DNA of 64,000 nucleotides from Planctomycetaceae bacterium (GTDB taxonomy: Bacteria > Planctomycetota > Planctomycetia > Planctomycetales > Planctomycetaceae). Of the stretch, positions 26,973 through 37,089 are shown piece after piece. Numbering within the stretch: position 1 is the stretch's first letter; every line of letters starts with the position of its first letter. The stretch is taken from assembly GCA_900299185.1 (NCBI GenBank), contig OMIV01000289.1:1-64000 (forward strand). The letters are read 5' to 3'. Below the pieces are notes generated by a model. That model searched no databases. It saw only the letters and a program-made list of their open reading frames with translations, and was not told the origin of the DNA. The translations under genes and the position numbers were made by a program.

Positions 26973-27866
26973 ATGCCCTCGCCCAGTGAATGGATTCGCA
27001 ACGGCACGGGGTTGCCTCCCAGAGTGACTTGGGCTTTTGCGACGGATGCAGAACTTGTCTCTGTGTCGCTGGCGACGGAGTCTTCTGAGGTCTTTGCAAT
27101 TGATCGCGCGGGTGGTGTTTATCGGCTGAATCGAGCGGGGCGGATTGAGTGCCTGACGCGGGGATTGCATGAGCCACGCATCATTCGGTGGGCTCATACC
27201 GGAGATGCGGGCATCGTGATCGAGGGGCAGGACCAGATCTCGTTGCTGGACTCGGCATTGAATGTGGCGTGGACGGCGGGTGCTCCCAAACCAATTCTTA
27301 ATGCTGCGATTGATGCCTATGGCCACAACATCGCCATGACGCTCGAAAGCAGCGACACCGTCGTCATCAATGCTGATCGGCAAAAGCTGAATCAATTCAC
27401 GACAACAGTGCCGCTGCATCACATCGAGTTCAGTGTCGGCATTCCCAAGATCATTGGCGCGGCGGACCACGGCTTGTTGTGTTGCCATGACATGGATGGA
27501 GACGAAGTCTGGATCGAACGTCTTTATGCCAACTGCGGCAGCCTGAGCGTCACGGGCGACGCGAAACGAATTCTCGTCGCCGAGTACTCGCACGGCTTGC
27601 AGGTCTTTGACAGTCGAGGCCAAAGCCAGGCGTCGTTTGTTTTGGATGGAACACCAGCACTCGTTTCAGCCAGCCACTTTGGTGAGCGAGCTGCGGTCTC
27701 AACGGTCGAGCAGCAGATCTATTGGCTCGACGCGGACGGCACGTTGCTGTGGGCTACGGAATGTCCCGAGGAAGTTTTGTCGCTGCATTGCGACCCGTTG
27801 GGCGAATGGTTGGTCTTGGCGTTGAAGTCGGGACGCATCTTGCGGCTCGATTGGGATACGGCTTAA
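26973..27866 (+). CDS. WD40/PQQ-like beta-propeller protein (297 aa)
   Basis: There is no signal peptide. The sequence consists of short beta-propeller-like blades, for example EVFAIDRAGGVYRLNRAG, DQISLLDSALNVAWTAG, LQVFDSRGQSQASFVLDG and QQIYWLDADGTLLWATE, with a terminal blade GRILRLDWDTA. It is likely a cytoplasmic repeat or sensor protein with no visible catalytic site. AAAAGGAAAG lies just before the ATG. Its partners are not evident from the neighbours. Confidence 0.75.
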   Translation: MPSPSEWIRNGTGLPPRVTWAFATDAELVSVSLATESSEVFAIDRAGGVYRLNRAGRIECLTRGLHEPRIIRWAHTGDAGIVIEGQDQISLLDSALNVAWTAGAPKPILNAAIDAYGHNIAMTLESSDTVVINADRQKLNQFTTTVPLHHIEFSVGIPKIIGAADHGLLCCHDMDGDEVWIERLYANCGSLSVTGDAKRILVAEYSHGLQVFDSRGQSQASFVLDGTPALVSASHFGERAAVSTVEQQIYWLDADGTLLWATECPEEVLSLHCDPLGEWLVLALKSGRILRLDWDTA

Positions 27867-27970
27867 GAAGCCAGCGGCACTTTTGCCTTCGCGGCTCACT
27901 CTCGATGATGTCCAACGAGATCACCAAGACGATCTGACGGTCTCAATGAAAGCGGATGATTGGCTCTAGC

Positions 27971-28513
27971 ATGGATGTGAAACCAACGGCTCTTCCCGGC
28001 GTCTTGCTGATTGAACCCAAACTCTTTGGCGACGCTCGCGGCTGTTTCATGGAAACGTTTTCGGCTCGACGTTACGCCGAACACGGGATCGTCGGCTCGT
28101 TCGTGCAAGACAATTACTCCAGATCTCGACACGGCATCTTGCGCGGCTTGCACTTTCAATTACACAAGCCTCAATCCAAGCTCGTTCAAGTCCTGCGCGG
28201 CGAAGTGTTCGATGTCGCCGTCGACTTGCGTCGCAGCTCGCCGCACTTCGGGAAGTGGGCCGGCGAAATCTTGTCAGCCGAGAACCATCGGCAGCTCTTC
28301 ATTCCCGCAGGTTTCGCGCATGGCTTTGTGGTGCTGAGCGAGGAAGCCGACTTCGTCTACAAGTGCGGCGAGTACTACGCCCCGGAGTTCGAGCGAACTC
28401 TGATGTGGAACGATCCCGCCATCGGCATCGAATGGCCTATCGACTTCGCCCCAGTGCTCTCGGCTAAGGATCAAGCTGGCAAGCTGTTGGCCGACTGCGA
28501 ATGCTTTGAGTAA
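27971..28513 (+). CDS. rfbC: dTDP-4-dehydrorhamnose 3,5-epimerase
   Basis: A cupin-type epimerase converting dTDP-4-keto-6-deoxyglucose to dTDP-4-keto-rhamnose for surface polysaccharide. The family signature is clear: LFGDARGCFMETFSARRY, FVQDNYSRSRHGILRGLHFQ with the catalytic His, VFDVAVDLRRSSPHFGKW, and FIPAGFAHGFVVLSE. It stands alone, without rfbA, rfbB or rfbD nearby, so the rest of the pathway is elsewhere. The ATG at 27971 begins where homologues usually start; an in-frame ATG at 27956 is an alternative and neither has a strong Shine-Dalgarno. Confidence 0.94.
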   Translation: MDVKPTALPGVLLIEPKLFGDARGCFMETFSARRYAEHGIVGSFVQDNYSRSRHGILRGLHFQLHKPQSKLVQVLRGEVFDVAVDLRRSSPHFGKWAGEILSAENHRQLFIPAGFAHGFVVLSEEADFVYKCGEYYAPEFERTLMWNDPAIGIEWPIDFAPVLSAKDQAGKLLADCECFE

Positions 28514-28571
28514 TCGTCAGGCGGTTGCTGTTTGCCAGGAGTGCTCGGACTTCGAATTGTCCTCGAAAACG

Positions 28572-28641
28572 ACAAGCTCGACGCTTCAGCGAGTACCAGT
28601 GACCGGGTCAATGCACGTACTCGCTGTCGCTTCGGGCTTGT
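28572..28641. repeat. Palindromic repeat of the ACAAGCCCGAAGC type, copy 1
   Basis: The arms 28572-28596 and 28617-28641 pair over about 25 bp with four mismatches around a 20-base loop. The right arm ends GCTTCGGGCTTGT. A second element with the same core is at 63701-63781. It is intergenic, between rfbC and the convergent hydrolase gene. Confidence 0.7.
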
Positions 28642-28704
28642 AGGTTTGCGTTCCGTGTCGGCTTCAAATCTCGTCGACGTGGACCGCTCGGGTGGATGTA
28701 CTGC

Positions 28705-29571
28705 TTATTCCATCGCTTGGAGCAAACCGGTATCGCTGAGCCACTCGGTGAAGCGTTCGGGCCAGCGAGCGGCTGCTGAAGGTTTGGCGTTGTGGCGATA
28801 GCCAAAGCCGTGGCCGGAGTTTGCAAACAAGTGCAGTTCGGCAGGCACCTTCGCAGCTTTGTACTTGAGATAGAGACTGGCCATGCCCTCGGAGATATCC
28901 GGTCGGTCGTTGATGCCTGCCGCGATGAAAGCCGGTGGCATGCCGGTCTCGACCGTGAAAGTCGCCGAGCTGCCGGGATAGATCAGAGCCTGAAAGTCGG
29001 TGCGACAGCTTTGTTGCTCGATGACATCAGTGGCATCCTTTTGACCGGCGTCATGCTTCATCGCCGCATAGGCCGCGAGCTCACCACCCGCCGAGAACCC
29101 CAAGATGCCCACTCGATCGGTCTTGATGTTCCACTCTGCGGCTCGACTGCGGATCAGTCGCAAGGCTCGCCGAGTATCTGCCATCGCATGCACTTGAATT
29201 GTGTAAGCGCTGCCTTTCTCGCGAGCCAACCGATACTTCAAGACGAAGGCCGCGATACCTCGATCTCGGAACCATTCAGCGAGTGCGTAGCCTTCATGTC
29301 CGAGACACAACTTCGAGTGACCGCCGCCGGGGCAAATGATGACCGCTGTTCCCGTCGCTTTATCTTTGGCTGGCACATACGGAGTCAGCGACGGGTTGTG
29401 GACGTTGCCGCAATTCTCGCCAACGAACTCTTCCGCTTCCTTCATGCGTGATTCGGAACCTGGAGCACCTTGGCTCCACAATGGAATCGCAGTCGGGATG
29501 TCTTTCGGTAGTTCGGCAAACGCCGTCGCAGACGACAACAAGACAATCAGTCCAACCAACACAGACTTCAT
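28705..29571 (-). CDS. Exported alpha/beta hydrolase (acetylxylan-esterase-like)
   Basis: A signal peptide (MKSVLVGLIVLLSSATAFA) precedes a 288-residue hydrolase. The oxyanion-type motif is IICPGGGHSKL, the nucleophile elbow is GFSAGGE, and the His lies in NSGHGFGYR; the acid is probably in AAGINDRPD. The length and the CPGGG motif fit the esterase/lipase group that deacetylates polysaccharides, but the substrate is unknown. AGGAG precedes the ATG at 29571. It is divergent from the SMP-30 gene, with about 200 bases between. Confidence 0.87.
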   Translation of the reverse strand: MKSVLVGLIVLLSSATAFAELPKDIPTAIPLWSQGAPGSESRMKEAEEFVGENCGNVHNPSLTPYVPAKDKATGTAVIICPGGGHSKLCLGHEGYALAEWFRDRGIAAFVLKYRLAREKGSAYTIQVHAMADTRRALRLIRSRAAEWNIKTDRVGILGFSAGGELAAYAAMKHDAGQKDATDVIEQQSCRTDFQALIYPGSSATFTVETGMPPAFIAAGINDRPDISEGMASLYLKYKAAKVPAELHLFANSGHGFGYRHNAKPSAAARWPERFTEWLSDTGLLQAME

Positions 29572-29770
29572 GACAGCTCCTGAAACGTGGAATGCGGACA
29601 GCGAATTGAGCAGCACGATATCAAGCTCGAACTCTGCTTGAGTATCTCACGACGTTCGCTTGTGGAGGCCAAAGTCTTCCGCGTTGAACCGCGAAATCAA
29701 CGCGGACTCGCTACAAACTCTCGCTCGATTTGGAACTCGAGCATCGTCACTCAAACCTTGGAGCCTCATT

Positions 29771-30709
29771 GTGAAGAAACTGTCTTGCTTACTCGGACTG
29801 TTGCTCGTCGCGATCACTGCGGCGCGAGCTGATGACAACTCAAAGTCACTCATCGCCCCCGGAGCGAAGGTCGAGAAGATCGCGTCGGGCATGAAGTTCA
29901 CCGAAGGACCGGCGTGGATACCAGCCGAGAAGAAGCTGGTCTTTTCCGACATCCCGAACAGCAAGCTCATGCAATGGAGCGAAGCCAAGGGACTGTCCGT
30001 CTTCCGCGATAGCGAGCAGTCCAATGGCAACATCTTGGACTTGGAAGGTCGCTTGATTACGTGCCAACACGCAGCTCGAAATCTGGTTCGCACCGAGGCC
30101 GATGGTCGCATCACGGTCATCGCCGATAAGTACGACGGCAAACGATTCAATTCACCCAATGATGTGGCCGTGAAGTCAGACGGTTCGTTGTGGTTCACCG
30201 ATCCGCCGTGGGGGCTGACCGGTGCAGCTGAGATCCCCGGTCACTGGGTCTTCAAGCTCGATACAAAGACCGGCAAGGTTGAGCCCGTCATCAAAGATCT
30301 CGCGATGCCCAATGGCATCAACTTCTCACCCGACGAAAGCCGCCTCTACGTCGCTGACACCGGAGGCCACATGAAACACCCCGACCCAGCCTTCCACAAG
30401 CTGCCGGGTACGGTGAGCTGCTACGAAGTGTCGAAGGATGGCACGCTCGGCAAGCGACTGTTTCAGATCTCTCAAGGCAGCGACGGCATGACTCTGGACG
30501 TGAAGGGCAACCTCTACACGACTCACGGTGCCGTGCATGTCTATGACGCGGACGGCAAACACATCGAGAAGATCGAAGTCCCCGAAGGCCCAGCCAACTG
30601 CACCTTCGGCGGCGACGACTACCAAACGCTCTTCATCACCGCCAAGACCTCGCTCTACAGCGTGAAGATGAAGAACAAGGGAGCAAAGCCCGTCGGAGCG
30701 AAGTGGTAA
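29771..30709 (+). CDS. Exported SMP-30/gluconolactonase-like protein
   Basis: Read from GTG 29771, the protein starts with a signal peptide (MKKLSCLLGLLLVAITAARA). The six-bladed SMP-30 propeller shows the metal-binding Glu in FTEGPAW, the NSPNDVAVKSDGSLWFTDPPWG motif and SQGSDGMTLD. The family hydrolyses sugar lactones or similar esters, here in the periplasm. The GTG is chosen because TTGGAG lies upstream and a signal peptide follows; the in-frame ATG at 29660 would add an implausible 37-residue leader. Confidence 0.88.
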   Translation: MKKLSCLLGLLLVAITAARADDNSKSLIAPGAKVEKIASGMKFTEGPAWIPAEKKLVFSDIPNSKLMQWSEAKGLSVFRDSEQSNGNILDLEGRLITCQHAARNLVRTEADGRITVIADKYDGKRFNSPNDVAVKSDGSLWFTDPPWGLTGAAEIPGHWVFKLDTKTGKVEPVIKDLAMPNGINFSPDESRLYVADTGGHMKHPDPAFHKLPGTVSCYEVSKDGTLGKRLFQISQGSDGMTLDVKGNLYTTHGAVHVYDADGKHIEKIEVPEGPANCTFGGDDYQTLFITAKTSLYSVKMKNKGAKPVGAKW

Positions 30710-30812
30710 CTCACAGAATTGAGATCGCGCGAATGTCACGCAGTGCAAAATCAAGCTCGCTCGTTTCGTTCGCGCGACTACTCCTTCGGTCCAACAACTG
30801 GAATCAGCACTT

Positions 30813-33221
30813 ATGTCGATTCGAATTCTCGGTCTGTTGATCGGTTCGATCTTCCTCGTCACACCTGCAATCACGGCGGACGATGCCGCCCCCTTCGACC
30901 AAGTCGTGCGGCCTTTCTTTCAGACTTATTGCTCGCGTTGCCATGACGCTCAGAAGCATGAGGGCGAGTTTCGGTTGGATACGCTCGCGCGGGACTTCAC
31001 CGAGCAGACGGTGGCTCAGCGTTGGAGCGAAGTTGTCTTTCGAATGAACTCGGGCGAGATGCCGCCGAAGAAGGAGCCTCAACCGAAGGCGGAGGAATTG
31101 GGGCGCGTCGTTGATTGGCTCTCCACGAGACTCAAGCAAGGCGAAGCCGCTCGAATGGCCAAACGCGGGCCGGTCGCTCATTACCGCTTAAGCCGCGAAG
31201 AATACGGGCATACGGTCTATGACCTGCTCGGTGTTTATTACGACGCGAGCTTCCCTGGAGCGTTCATTGACGATCCGCGTTGGCATGGCTTCGAGCGAGT
31301 CGGCACGCTGTTGACACTCTCGCCGTCGCATGTCGAGCGATACTTCAAAGCCGCCGAGACAGTGCTCGTGCGAGCGTTCCCGGATCAACCACCGAAGTCG
31401 CAGACCGTCCGTCGAGAAGCCAACGCTGGGCAAGAAAAGCTGCTGCAAGAGCAAGGTCTGACCGGACCGGTACGGTGGTTGTTTTGGCCGGGTCATAGTC
31501 AGCATCTCTTTAACGCCAGCACTCCCGGCCTGTATCGCATCAAGGTGAAACTCAGCGGCGTGCCATCTCTCAAAGGTCGCTTGCCGCATTTGGCGATCTG
31601 GCATCAAGGGCTCAAGAAGTCTTTAGTTGGTCGAGATATTCGCGCTGCAGAAGACCAGCCCACGGTCATCGAGATCGAAGCGTTTCTGCCCGAAGGCGGC
31701 TTCAACTTGATGAATGAGTCGCCGGGAATGCTGGCCGATGGGCACACGCTGAGTAACACGCAATTCACGTTCGTCAGTACGCAGGTCACCAAACAGCGAC
31801 GACCAACCGGCTACAAGCTTTTCACCGACGAAGGCGAATCGATCTTCCCGTTGCTGATGGTCGATTGGGTCGAAGTCGAAGGCCCCATCATCACGGAACC
31901 CGACGCGAAGAAACGTGAAGGACTCGTTCCAAGTAAGAACAATGACATCGCTGAAACGCGAGAGTGCTTGCAGCGTTTCGGGACTCGTGCCTGGCGACGC
32001 CCCGTTACCGATGCCGAGATCGCTCCTTATGTGAAGATCGTGGAGGCCGAACTGTCGGCGAACGAGCCGTTGGCGTCCGCATATCGCTCGGCGATGGTCG
32101 CGATTCTTACATCAAAGAATTTCTACTACCTCGAAGAAGGTTCGGCTCAGCAACGACGTGACCTCGTCAACGACTGGGAGTTGGCATCACGGTTGTCGTA
32201 CTTGCTGTGGAGTTCTCTGCCGGATGAAGAACTCTTTACTGCCGCTCGCGAGGGCAAGCTGCATGAGCCAACTGTGTTGAAGCAGCAACTGAATCGCGCT
32301 TTGCAGGACCAAAAGATCGGACGCTTCACCGAGTCCTTCCCGCGTCAGTGGCTGCAACTGCATCGAGTCGGTGCCTTCCCGCCGGATGCGAGTCTCTATC
32401 CCGATTACGACAAGTGGCTCGAACGCAGCATGGTCCTGGAAACGACCGGCTACTTCGAAACGATGTTTCGCGAGAACCGTTCGTTGCGTGAGTTTCTCTC
32501 GTCAGATTGGACGATGCTGAATTCGCGATTGGCCATGCACTATGGATTGAACCTCCAGCGGAACGGACAGCAATCCAGCTCATCCAGTAACGGAGGCTTC
32601 GAGAAGTACGTCCTACGAGCCGACGATCATCGCGGCGGATTGCTGACTCACGCATCAATCTTGTCGTTGACTTCCGATGGCACTCGACATCGACCGGTGC
32701 ATCGCGGCGTTTGGGTGTCCGAAGCCATCTTCGGTCGCACGCCACCGCCTCCGCCGCCGAATGTCGAACCGCTGCAGCCCACTCCCAGCAACAAACCGAA
32801 GGCCACGATTCGCATGCAGCTCGAAGCGCATGCCACTCACGCGATCTGCGCGTCGTGTCATCAGAAGATCGACATGCTGGGGTTTGCCTTCGACAACTTC
32901 GACGCCATCGGCCAATGGCGCACCACCGAGCAAGTTGCAGGCGGCCAGGGCGACAACCCCGCCGTGAACGCGACGGGAATTCTGCCAGACGGTCGATCGT
33001 TCAACGGGCCTGATGACTTCAAACAATTGTTAGCTCAAGACGTCGACCGTTTCGCCGAAGCCTTCGTGGAGCAACTGGCGACGTATGCTTTGCGTCGAGT
33101 CATGACGATCGACGACGCGCCACGCATCAAGGCCATCGCGCAAGCCAGCAAGCCTGACGGGTATAAGCTGCGGTCGGTCATTGAGAACTTTGTCCTGTCA
33201 GATTTGTTCCAGCGCCGCTGA
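30813..33221 (+). CDS. Planctomycete DUF1587/1592/1588/1585 cytochrome-like protein (802 aa)
   Basis: A signal peptide precedes a cytochrome-like motif CSRCH (residues 40-44), then the usual Planctomycetota array of DUF1587-like, DUF1592/1595-like (WELASRLSYLLWSSLPDEEL), DUF1588-like (GGLLTHASILSLTSDGTRHRPVHRGVWV) and DUF1585-like domains. A second site CASCH (679-683) is followed by the family motif DMLGFAFDNFDAIGQWR. These proteins are periplasmic and may carry c-type heme; the reaction is unknown. They are often paired with a DUF1552 gene, but none follows here. The start has only a weak Shine-Dalgarno. Confidence 0.9.
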   Translation: MSIRILGLLIGSIFLVTPAITADDAAPFDQVVRPFFQTYCSRCHDAQKHEGEFRLDTLARDFTEQTVAQRWSEVVFRMNSGEMPPKKEPQPKAEELGRVVDWLSTRLKQGEAARMAKRGPVAHYRLSREEYGHTVYDLLGVYYDASFPGAFIDDPRWHGFERVGTLLTLSPSHVERYFKAAETVLVRAFPDQPPKSQTVRREANAGQEKLLQEQGLTGPVRWLFWPGHSQHLFNASTPGLYRIKVKLSGVPSLKGRLPHLAIWHQGLKKSLVGRDIRAAEDQPTVIEIEAFLPEGGFNLMNESPGMLADGHTLSNTQFTFVSTQVTKQRRPTGYKLFTDEGESIFPLLMVDWVEVEGPIITEPDAKKREGLVPSKNNDIAETRECLQRFGTRAWRRPVTDAEIAPYVKIVEAELSANEPLASAYRSAMVAILTSKNFYYLEEGSAQQRRDLVNDWELASRLSYLLWSSLPDEELFTAAREGKLHEPTVLKQQLNRALQDQKIGRFTESFPRQWLQLHRVGAFPPDASLYPDYDKWLERSMVLETTGYFETMFRENRSLREFLSSDWTMLNSRLAMHYGLNLQRNGQQSSSSSNGGFEKYVLRADDHRGGLLTHASILSLTSDGTRHRPVHRGVWVSEAIFGRTPPPPPPNVEPLQPTPSNKPKATIRMQLEAHATHAICASCHQKIDMLGFAFDNFDAIGQWRTTEQVAGGQGDNPAVNATGILPDGRSFNGPDDFKQLLAQDVDRFAEAFVEQLATYALRRVMTIDDAPRIKAIAQASKPDGYKLRSVIENFVLSDLFQRR

Positions 33222-33274
33222 CAGAGTGACGTGGCGAGATAGGCTCTTGTCAGCATGGCCGAAGAATTGAGCCA

Positions 33275-33318
33275 AGTCGCGGAGCGACTCGGCTACGTAG
33301 CTCAGTCGCTCCGCGACT
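33275..33318. repeat. 15-bp perfect palindrome after the DUF1592 gene
   Basis: AGTCGCGGAGCGACT (33275-33289) and AGTCGCTCCGCGACT (33304-33318) are exact reverse complements with a 14-base loop. It starts 53 bases after the stop of the DUF1592 gene. It has no T tract and looks like another family of dispersed intergenic palindromes; a terminator role is possible. Confidence 0.7.
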
Positions 33319-33436
33319 GAGAGGCTGCGTTTCAGCGAAGTTGCCCGCAGCGAACGATTTGAGCTAACGATTTGGCAAGTTACGCCGGGCGTTCGCAGCT
33401 AGTCGTAAGAAGGACGGGCTCTCTCCATTCGCGAAG

Positions 33437-36400
33437 ATGGAGTCCGCTGCACGCAACTCGGCACACTTCAACGCGGCTCTCGTTCCGTCGCTGCGATATC
33501 TCTTTGCCGTCTTCATTCAGAACCTCTGCATGCACTACTGCCCCGAATCCTGCCGCGAGTTTCTCGACGATCAGCCGATCGGTGGTTCCGCCGCCGATGC
33601 GGGGAAGAGCTTTCATTATCGCTCAGCCCCGATCTATCTGCTGACGTTCATAGTCGGGCTGTTGTTCGCGGCGGACATCGGGTTGGGATGGCTGCAAGAT
33701 TGGGGCATCCCAGATTGGTCTGCGTACCGCAGCGTTTACGGTCTCAGACTTGCACTGCTGGCCTCGATCATCGGTGGCGCTCGCATTCTTTATCAGACCA
33801 CCGAGCGTCTGTTGGATGGCCAGATCGGAGCCGACTTAGCACTCGCGATCGCTTGCTTGGCAGCCATCATCTTGCGCGAGCACTCGACAGCGGCCCTCGT
33901 CGTCTTCATCGCGCTGTGTGGTGAGAGTATTGAAGGTTACACCGTCGACTGTGCTCAACGCGCGATACGCGGAGCCTTTCAGCTCTGCCCACCGACTGCG
34001 ATCTTGTTGGTGAATGGCGAAGAGAAGTCGATCGACGCCAACCAAGTGACGGTCGGTCAAACGGTGCTCGTGCGACCCGGCGAGCGACTGCCGGTCGATG
34101 GAGTGGTGCTGAATGGCGACACGTCGGTTGATGAACGCGGACTGACGGGCGAAAGCTTGCCAGTCGAGAAGCGACCGGGCGATTCCGTCTTCGCTGGCAC
34201 CGTGAATCAGTTCGGTGCGATTGAAGTGCGAGCCACGCGTGTCGGCAGCGAAACCACGTTGGCCCGAGTCGTCGGTTTGGTGGCCGAAGCGACCGATCGT
34301 AAGGCCGCGATTGAACGCGCGGCGGACCATTACGCGAAGTTGTTCTTGCCCATCGTGCTGGGCGTATCGGCCTGCACGTTGATTGGTTGGCGGATCTCGT
34401 CGGGCCAATGGCAACCCGGCTTCTTGCCCGCCTTGAGCGTGCTGGTTGTCGCCTGCCCTTGCCCTTTGGTGTTGGCCACTCCGTGTGCGGTGATGGCGTC
34501 GTTGGCGTGGCTCGCGCGAGCCGGCATCGTCGTCAAGGGTTCGGCGGCACTCGAACGCTTGGCCGACATCGATGTCTTCGCGTTCGACAAAACTGGCACA
34601 CTGACGCGGGGTGAATTGGAACTCGGACTCGTCCGACCGCTCGTTGAGATCGATGACGTCGACCTCGTTCGCACGGCAGCCATCGCCGAGCGACGCAGCG
34701 AGCATCCGATCGCGCGACTGATCTGCCGCGAAGCCGAAGCTCGCGAGTGTGTGATTCCGGGCGTCTATGAATTCCGCGCTCATCCGGGTTGCGGAGTGAC
34801 GGTGATGATCTCGCCGGAGCAGCTCGGTGAATGGGCCGTTGAACTCGCCTTCGATGCCGCACCACAACGCGACGATCGGCTACATAACGACGACGAGCGT
34901 CCTCACTCAGACGTTGGCCTTCGACTGCGTCGCGATGACGAATCATCAACCGGCGGACTCAGCCCGCGATTGCCGCTGCATGTCGGCAATCGGCGGCTGT
35001 TGGAAGAACAAGGCATCGCTGTCAGTCACGAACTGCAAGCAACGCTCGACGAACTGGACTCGCTCGGTCAGTCCTCGTTGGTTGTCGCCTATGCCGGACA
35101 GGTGCTGGGTGTCATCGGCGTGCAAGACTCGTTGCGAGACTCGGCCAAAGATGTGCTGCCTGAGTTAAAGCGATTGGGGCTCGGTTCGTTGGCTTTGTTG
35201 ACCGGAGATCGTCCGGCACCAGCGCGGCGCGTGGCCGGAGAACTTGGTCTGTTCGAGTCCATCGAAGCGGCGTTGCTCCCGGCTGATAAGGCGACTTGGG
35301 TGCAAGCTCGCCAAGCCGAAGGTCATCGCGTGGCGATGGTCGGAGATGGCGTGAACGACGCGCCGGCATTGGCAACGGCCACTGTGGGCATCGCACTCGG
35401 AGGAGTCGGCAGCGACATCACCGCCGAAGCCGGTGACCTGATCTTGATGGGCGATCCTCTGCGACCACTTCCGGGATTGATCCGCCTATCGCGGCAGTTC
35501 GTGATGACGGTGCGGCAAAGCGTTTATCTCTTTGCCTTCGGAGTGAATGGCTGCGGCATGGTGCTGGGTGCGACGGGTGTGATGTCGCCCGGTGCGGCAG
35601 CGATCTTCCACGAAGTCGCATCGCTGGCCGTCATGCTCAATTCGTTGCGACTGCTGGCCTTTGAACGCTGGGACGGAACCGCATTGGGCCGCGCGGGCGA
35701 AGCCATCAAGAACGGGACAGACAAGCTGGCCGAAGCCTTATCACCCACGCGCATCATCTACGGCATCATCGATCATTCAGCGTTGCTCGCGCGACTGGGC
35801 GGAACGTTGCTGGGCTTGTTGTGGCTGTGCTCGGGCATCGTGTTGTTGAGCGAAGATGAACGAGCCGTTGTGACTCGGTTTGGTCGTTACGCACAAACGA
35901 TTGATCCGGGTTTGCATTGGCGTTGGCCTGCTCCTTTCGAGCAAGTGCGTCGCGTTCGAGTTGCGGAACTGCGGTCGGTTCCCATCGGATATCGCAGCCC
36001 GATTGCTAAGCCGGCCACTGCCAACGTCGCATCCACCTTGGAAGCGGTCGCTGCTCCGATCGAATGGACGACGCAGCACGCAGAAGAGACACATGAAGCG
36101 GTCGCTCCCGAATCACTGACGGTGACGGGCGATGAAGTCCCGGTCGAACTGACTGCAGAGTTGCAGTATCGAGTCGCCGACGTCGAACAGTTCGTCTTTC
36201 AAAGTTCGGCTCCCGATGCCGTCTTGCGATCGGCTGGCGAGAGCGCGTTGCGACAAGTGATCGCGACCATCGCGCTCGATGACGTACTGACAACCGCGCG
36301 TCCCGAGATCGAGCGACGCACGCTCGCGAAGCTGCAGGCGGTCGCGAAGGACTACTCACTCGGCGTCACGGTTGTGGGAGTCAACCTGTTGGATGTGCAT

Positions 36401-36958
36401 CCTCCCAAGCAGGTCGTGCCGGCGTATCGCCAAGCTGCCGACGCGCTCGAACAACGCGAGCAGTTCATCAACGAAGCTCAAGCTTATTACTCGCGCAAGG
36501 TTCTGAGTGCCGCGGGCGAAAGAGCGATCCGCGAACTCAGTGCCTCGATCGAACACAAAGGCCGACGCAGCGAAACCACCACCGGCGAAGTCGTCGATTG
36601 GACTCTGAGTGATGAGCTTTGGAAACGCATCGTCGGCGATGGCCACGACTCGATGACGCTCTCTGGTGAAGCTGCCGCGCGGTTGCTGTCGGCTCAAGAA
36701 GAGAAGTTGAAACGCACCTCTCAAGCCACGTCCGGTGCTCAGCGTTTCGAAAGCTTATTGGCCACGCAAAAACAACATCCGGCTCTGACCGAACAGCGGC
36801 TGTATTGGCAGCGAGTGATTGAAGCTCTGGCATCGCGACCGCTGACGATCATCGATCCCGAGCTGAAAGGACGTCGGCATTTATTACTACTCGATGCTCC
36901 GCCGCCACCGACTCTGTTGAGGCCGGTAATCGCAGAGGAAAGCGTTAGGGAGAAGTAG
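33437..36958 (+). CDS. P1B-type metal ATPase fused to a C-terminal SPFH/band-7 (HflK-like) domain (1173 aa)
   Basis: Residues about 60-745 form a heavy-metal P-type ATPase: TGES (237-240), the transmembrane metal site CPC in [12 protein letters not shown] (339-350), the phosphorylation site DKTGTLT (384-390), SEHP (421-424), GDGVND (636-641), and a last-helix motif [16 protein letters not shown]. No N-terminal HMA or Cx2C domain is seen; a CPESC stretch (35-39) may replace it. After residue 745 the chain continues with another membrane helix (787-805) and an HflK-like SPFH domain (about 805-1035: [37 protein letters not shown]), then a coiled tail. The fusion is one uninterrupted frame. Two SPFH genes follow directly. 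The start is uncertain: ATG 33437 or ATG 33530. Confidence 0.88.
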   Translation: MESAARNSAHFNAALVPSLRYLFAVFIQNLCMHYCPESCREFLDDQPIGGSAADAGKSFHYRSAPIYLLTFIVGLLFAADIGLGWLQDWGIPDWSAYRSVYGLRLALLASIIGGARILYQTTERLLDGQIGADLALAIACLAAIILREHSTAALVVFIALCGESIEGYTVDCAQRAIRGAFQLCPPTAILLVNGEEKSIDANQVTVGQTVLVRPGERLPVDGVVLNGDTSVDERGLTGESLPVEKRPGDSVFAGTVNQFGAIEVRATRVGSETTLARVVGLVAEATDRKAAIERAADHYAKLFLPIVLGVSACTLIGWRISSGQWQPGFLPALSVLVVACPCPLVLATPCAVMASLAWLARAGIVVKGSAALERLADIDVFAFDKTGTLTRGELELGLVRPLVEIDDVDLVRTAAIAERRSEHPIARLICREAEARECVIPGVYEFRAHPGCGVTVMISPEQLGEWAVELAFDAAPQRDDRLHNDDERPHSDVGLRLRRDDESSTGGLSPRLPLHVGNRRLLEEQGIAVSHELQATLDELDSLGQSSLVVAYAGQVLGVIGVQDSLRDSAKDVLPELKRLGLGSLALLTGDRPAPARRVAGELGLFESIEAALLPADKATWVQARQAEGHRVAMVGDGVNDAPALATATVGIALGGVGSDITAEAGDLILMGDPLRPLPGLIRLSRQFVMTVRQSVYLFAFGVNGCGMVLGATGVMSPGAAAIFHEVASLAVMLNSLRLLAFERWDGTALGRAGEAIKNGTDKLAEALSPTRIIYGIIDHSALLARLGGTLLGLLWLCSGIVLLSEDERAVVTRFGRYAQTIDPGLHWRWPAPFEQVRRVRVAELRSVPIGYRSPIAKPATANVASTLEAVAAPIEWTTQHAEETHEAVAPESLTVTGDEVPVELTAELQYRVADVEQFVFQSSAPDAVLRSAGESALRQVIATIALDDVLTTARPEIERRTLAKLQAVAKDYSLGVTVVGVNLLDVHPPKQVVPAYRQAADALEQREQFINEAQAYYSRKVLSAAGERAIRELSASIEHKGRRSETTTGEVVDWTLSDELWKRIVGDGHDSMTLSGEAAARLLSAQEEKLKRTSQATSGAQRFESLLATQKQHPALTEQRLYWQRVIEALASRPLTIIDPELKGRRHLLLLDAPPPPTLLRPVIAEESVREK

Positions 36959-36971
36959 GTCCGCAATCGGC

Positions 36972-37073
36972 GGGGTCAGGCACTTCGGAAATTCGGAATT
37001 CGGCGAACGAGTGCTGCGACTGCAAATGGATCCCCCTATCGCCGAATTCCGAATTTCCGAAGTGCCTGACCCC
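36972..37073. repeat. 35-bp perfect inverted repeat between the ATPase-SPFH gene and the hflC-like gene
   Basis: Bases 36972-37006 (starting GGGGTCAGGCACTTCGG) are the exact reverse complement of 37039-37073, with a 32-base spacer. It starts 14 bases after the stop of the ATPase fusion and ends 17 bases before the next start. It may be a mobile palindromic (REP-type) unit inserted in the operon; it could also tune read-through between the genes. Confidence 0.9.
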
Positions 37074-37089
37074 TCTTCAGAGAGTTGAT

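Noticed and set aside
26664-27623. A 319-codon open frame on minus over the Uma2 and propeller genes
   Set aside because: It overlaps two genes with good starts and family motifs and shows no domain of its own.
33836-34867. A 343-codon open frame on minus over the ATPase fusion
   Set aside because: Antisense to the phosphorylation and P-domain region of a clear P-type ATPase; no motif.
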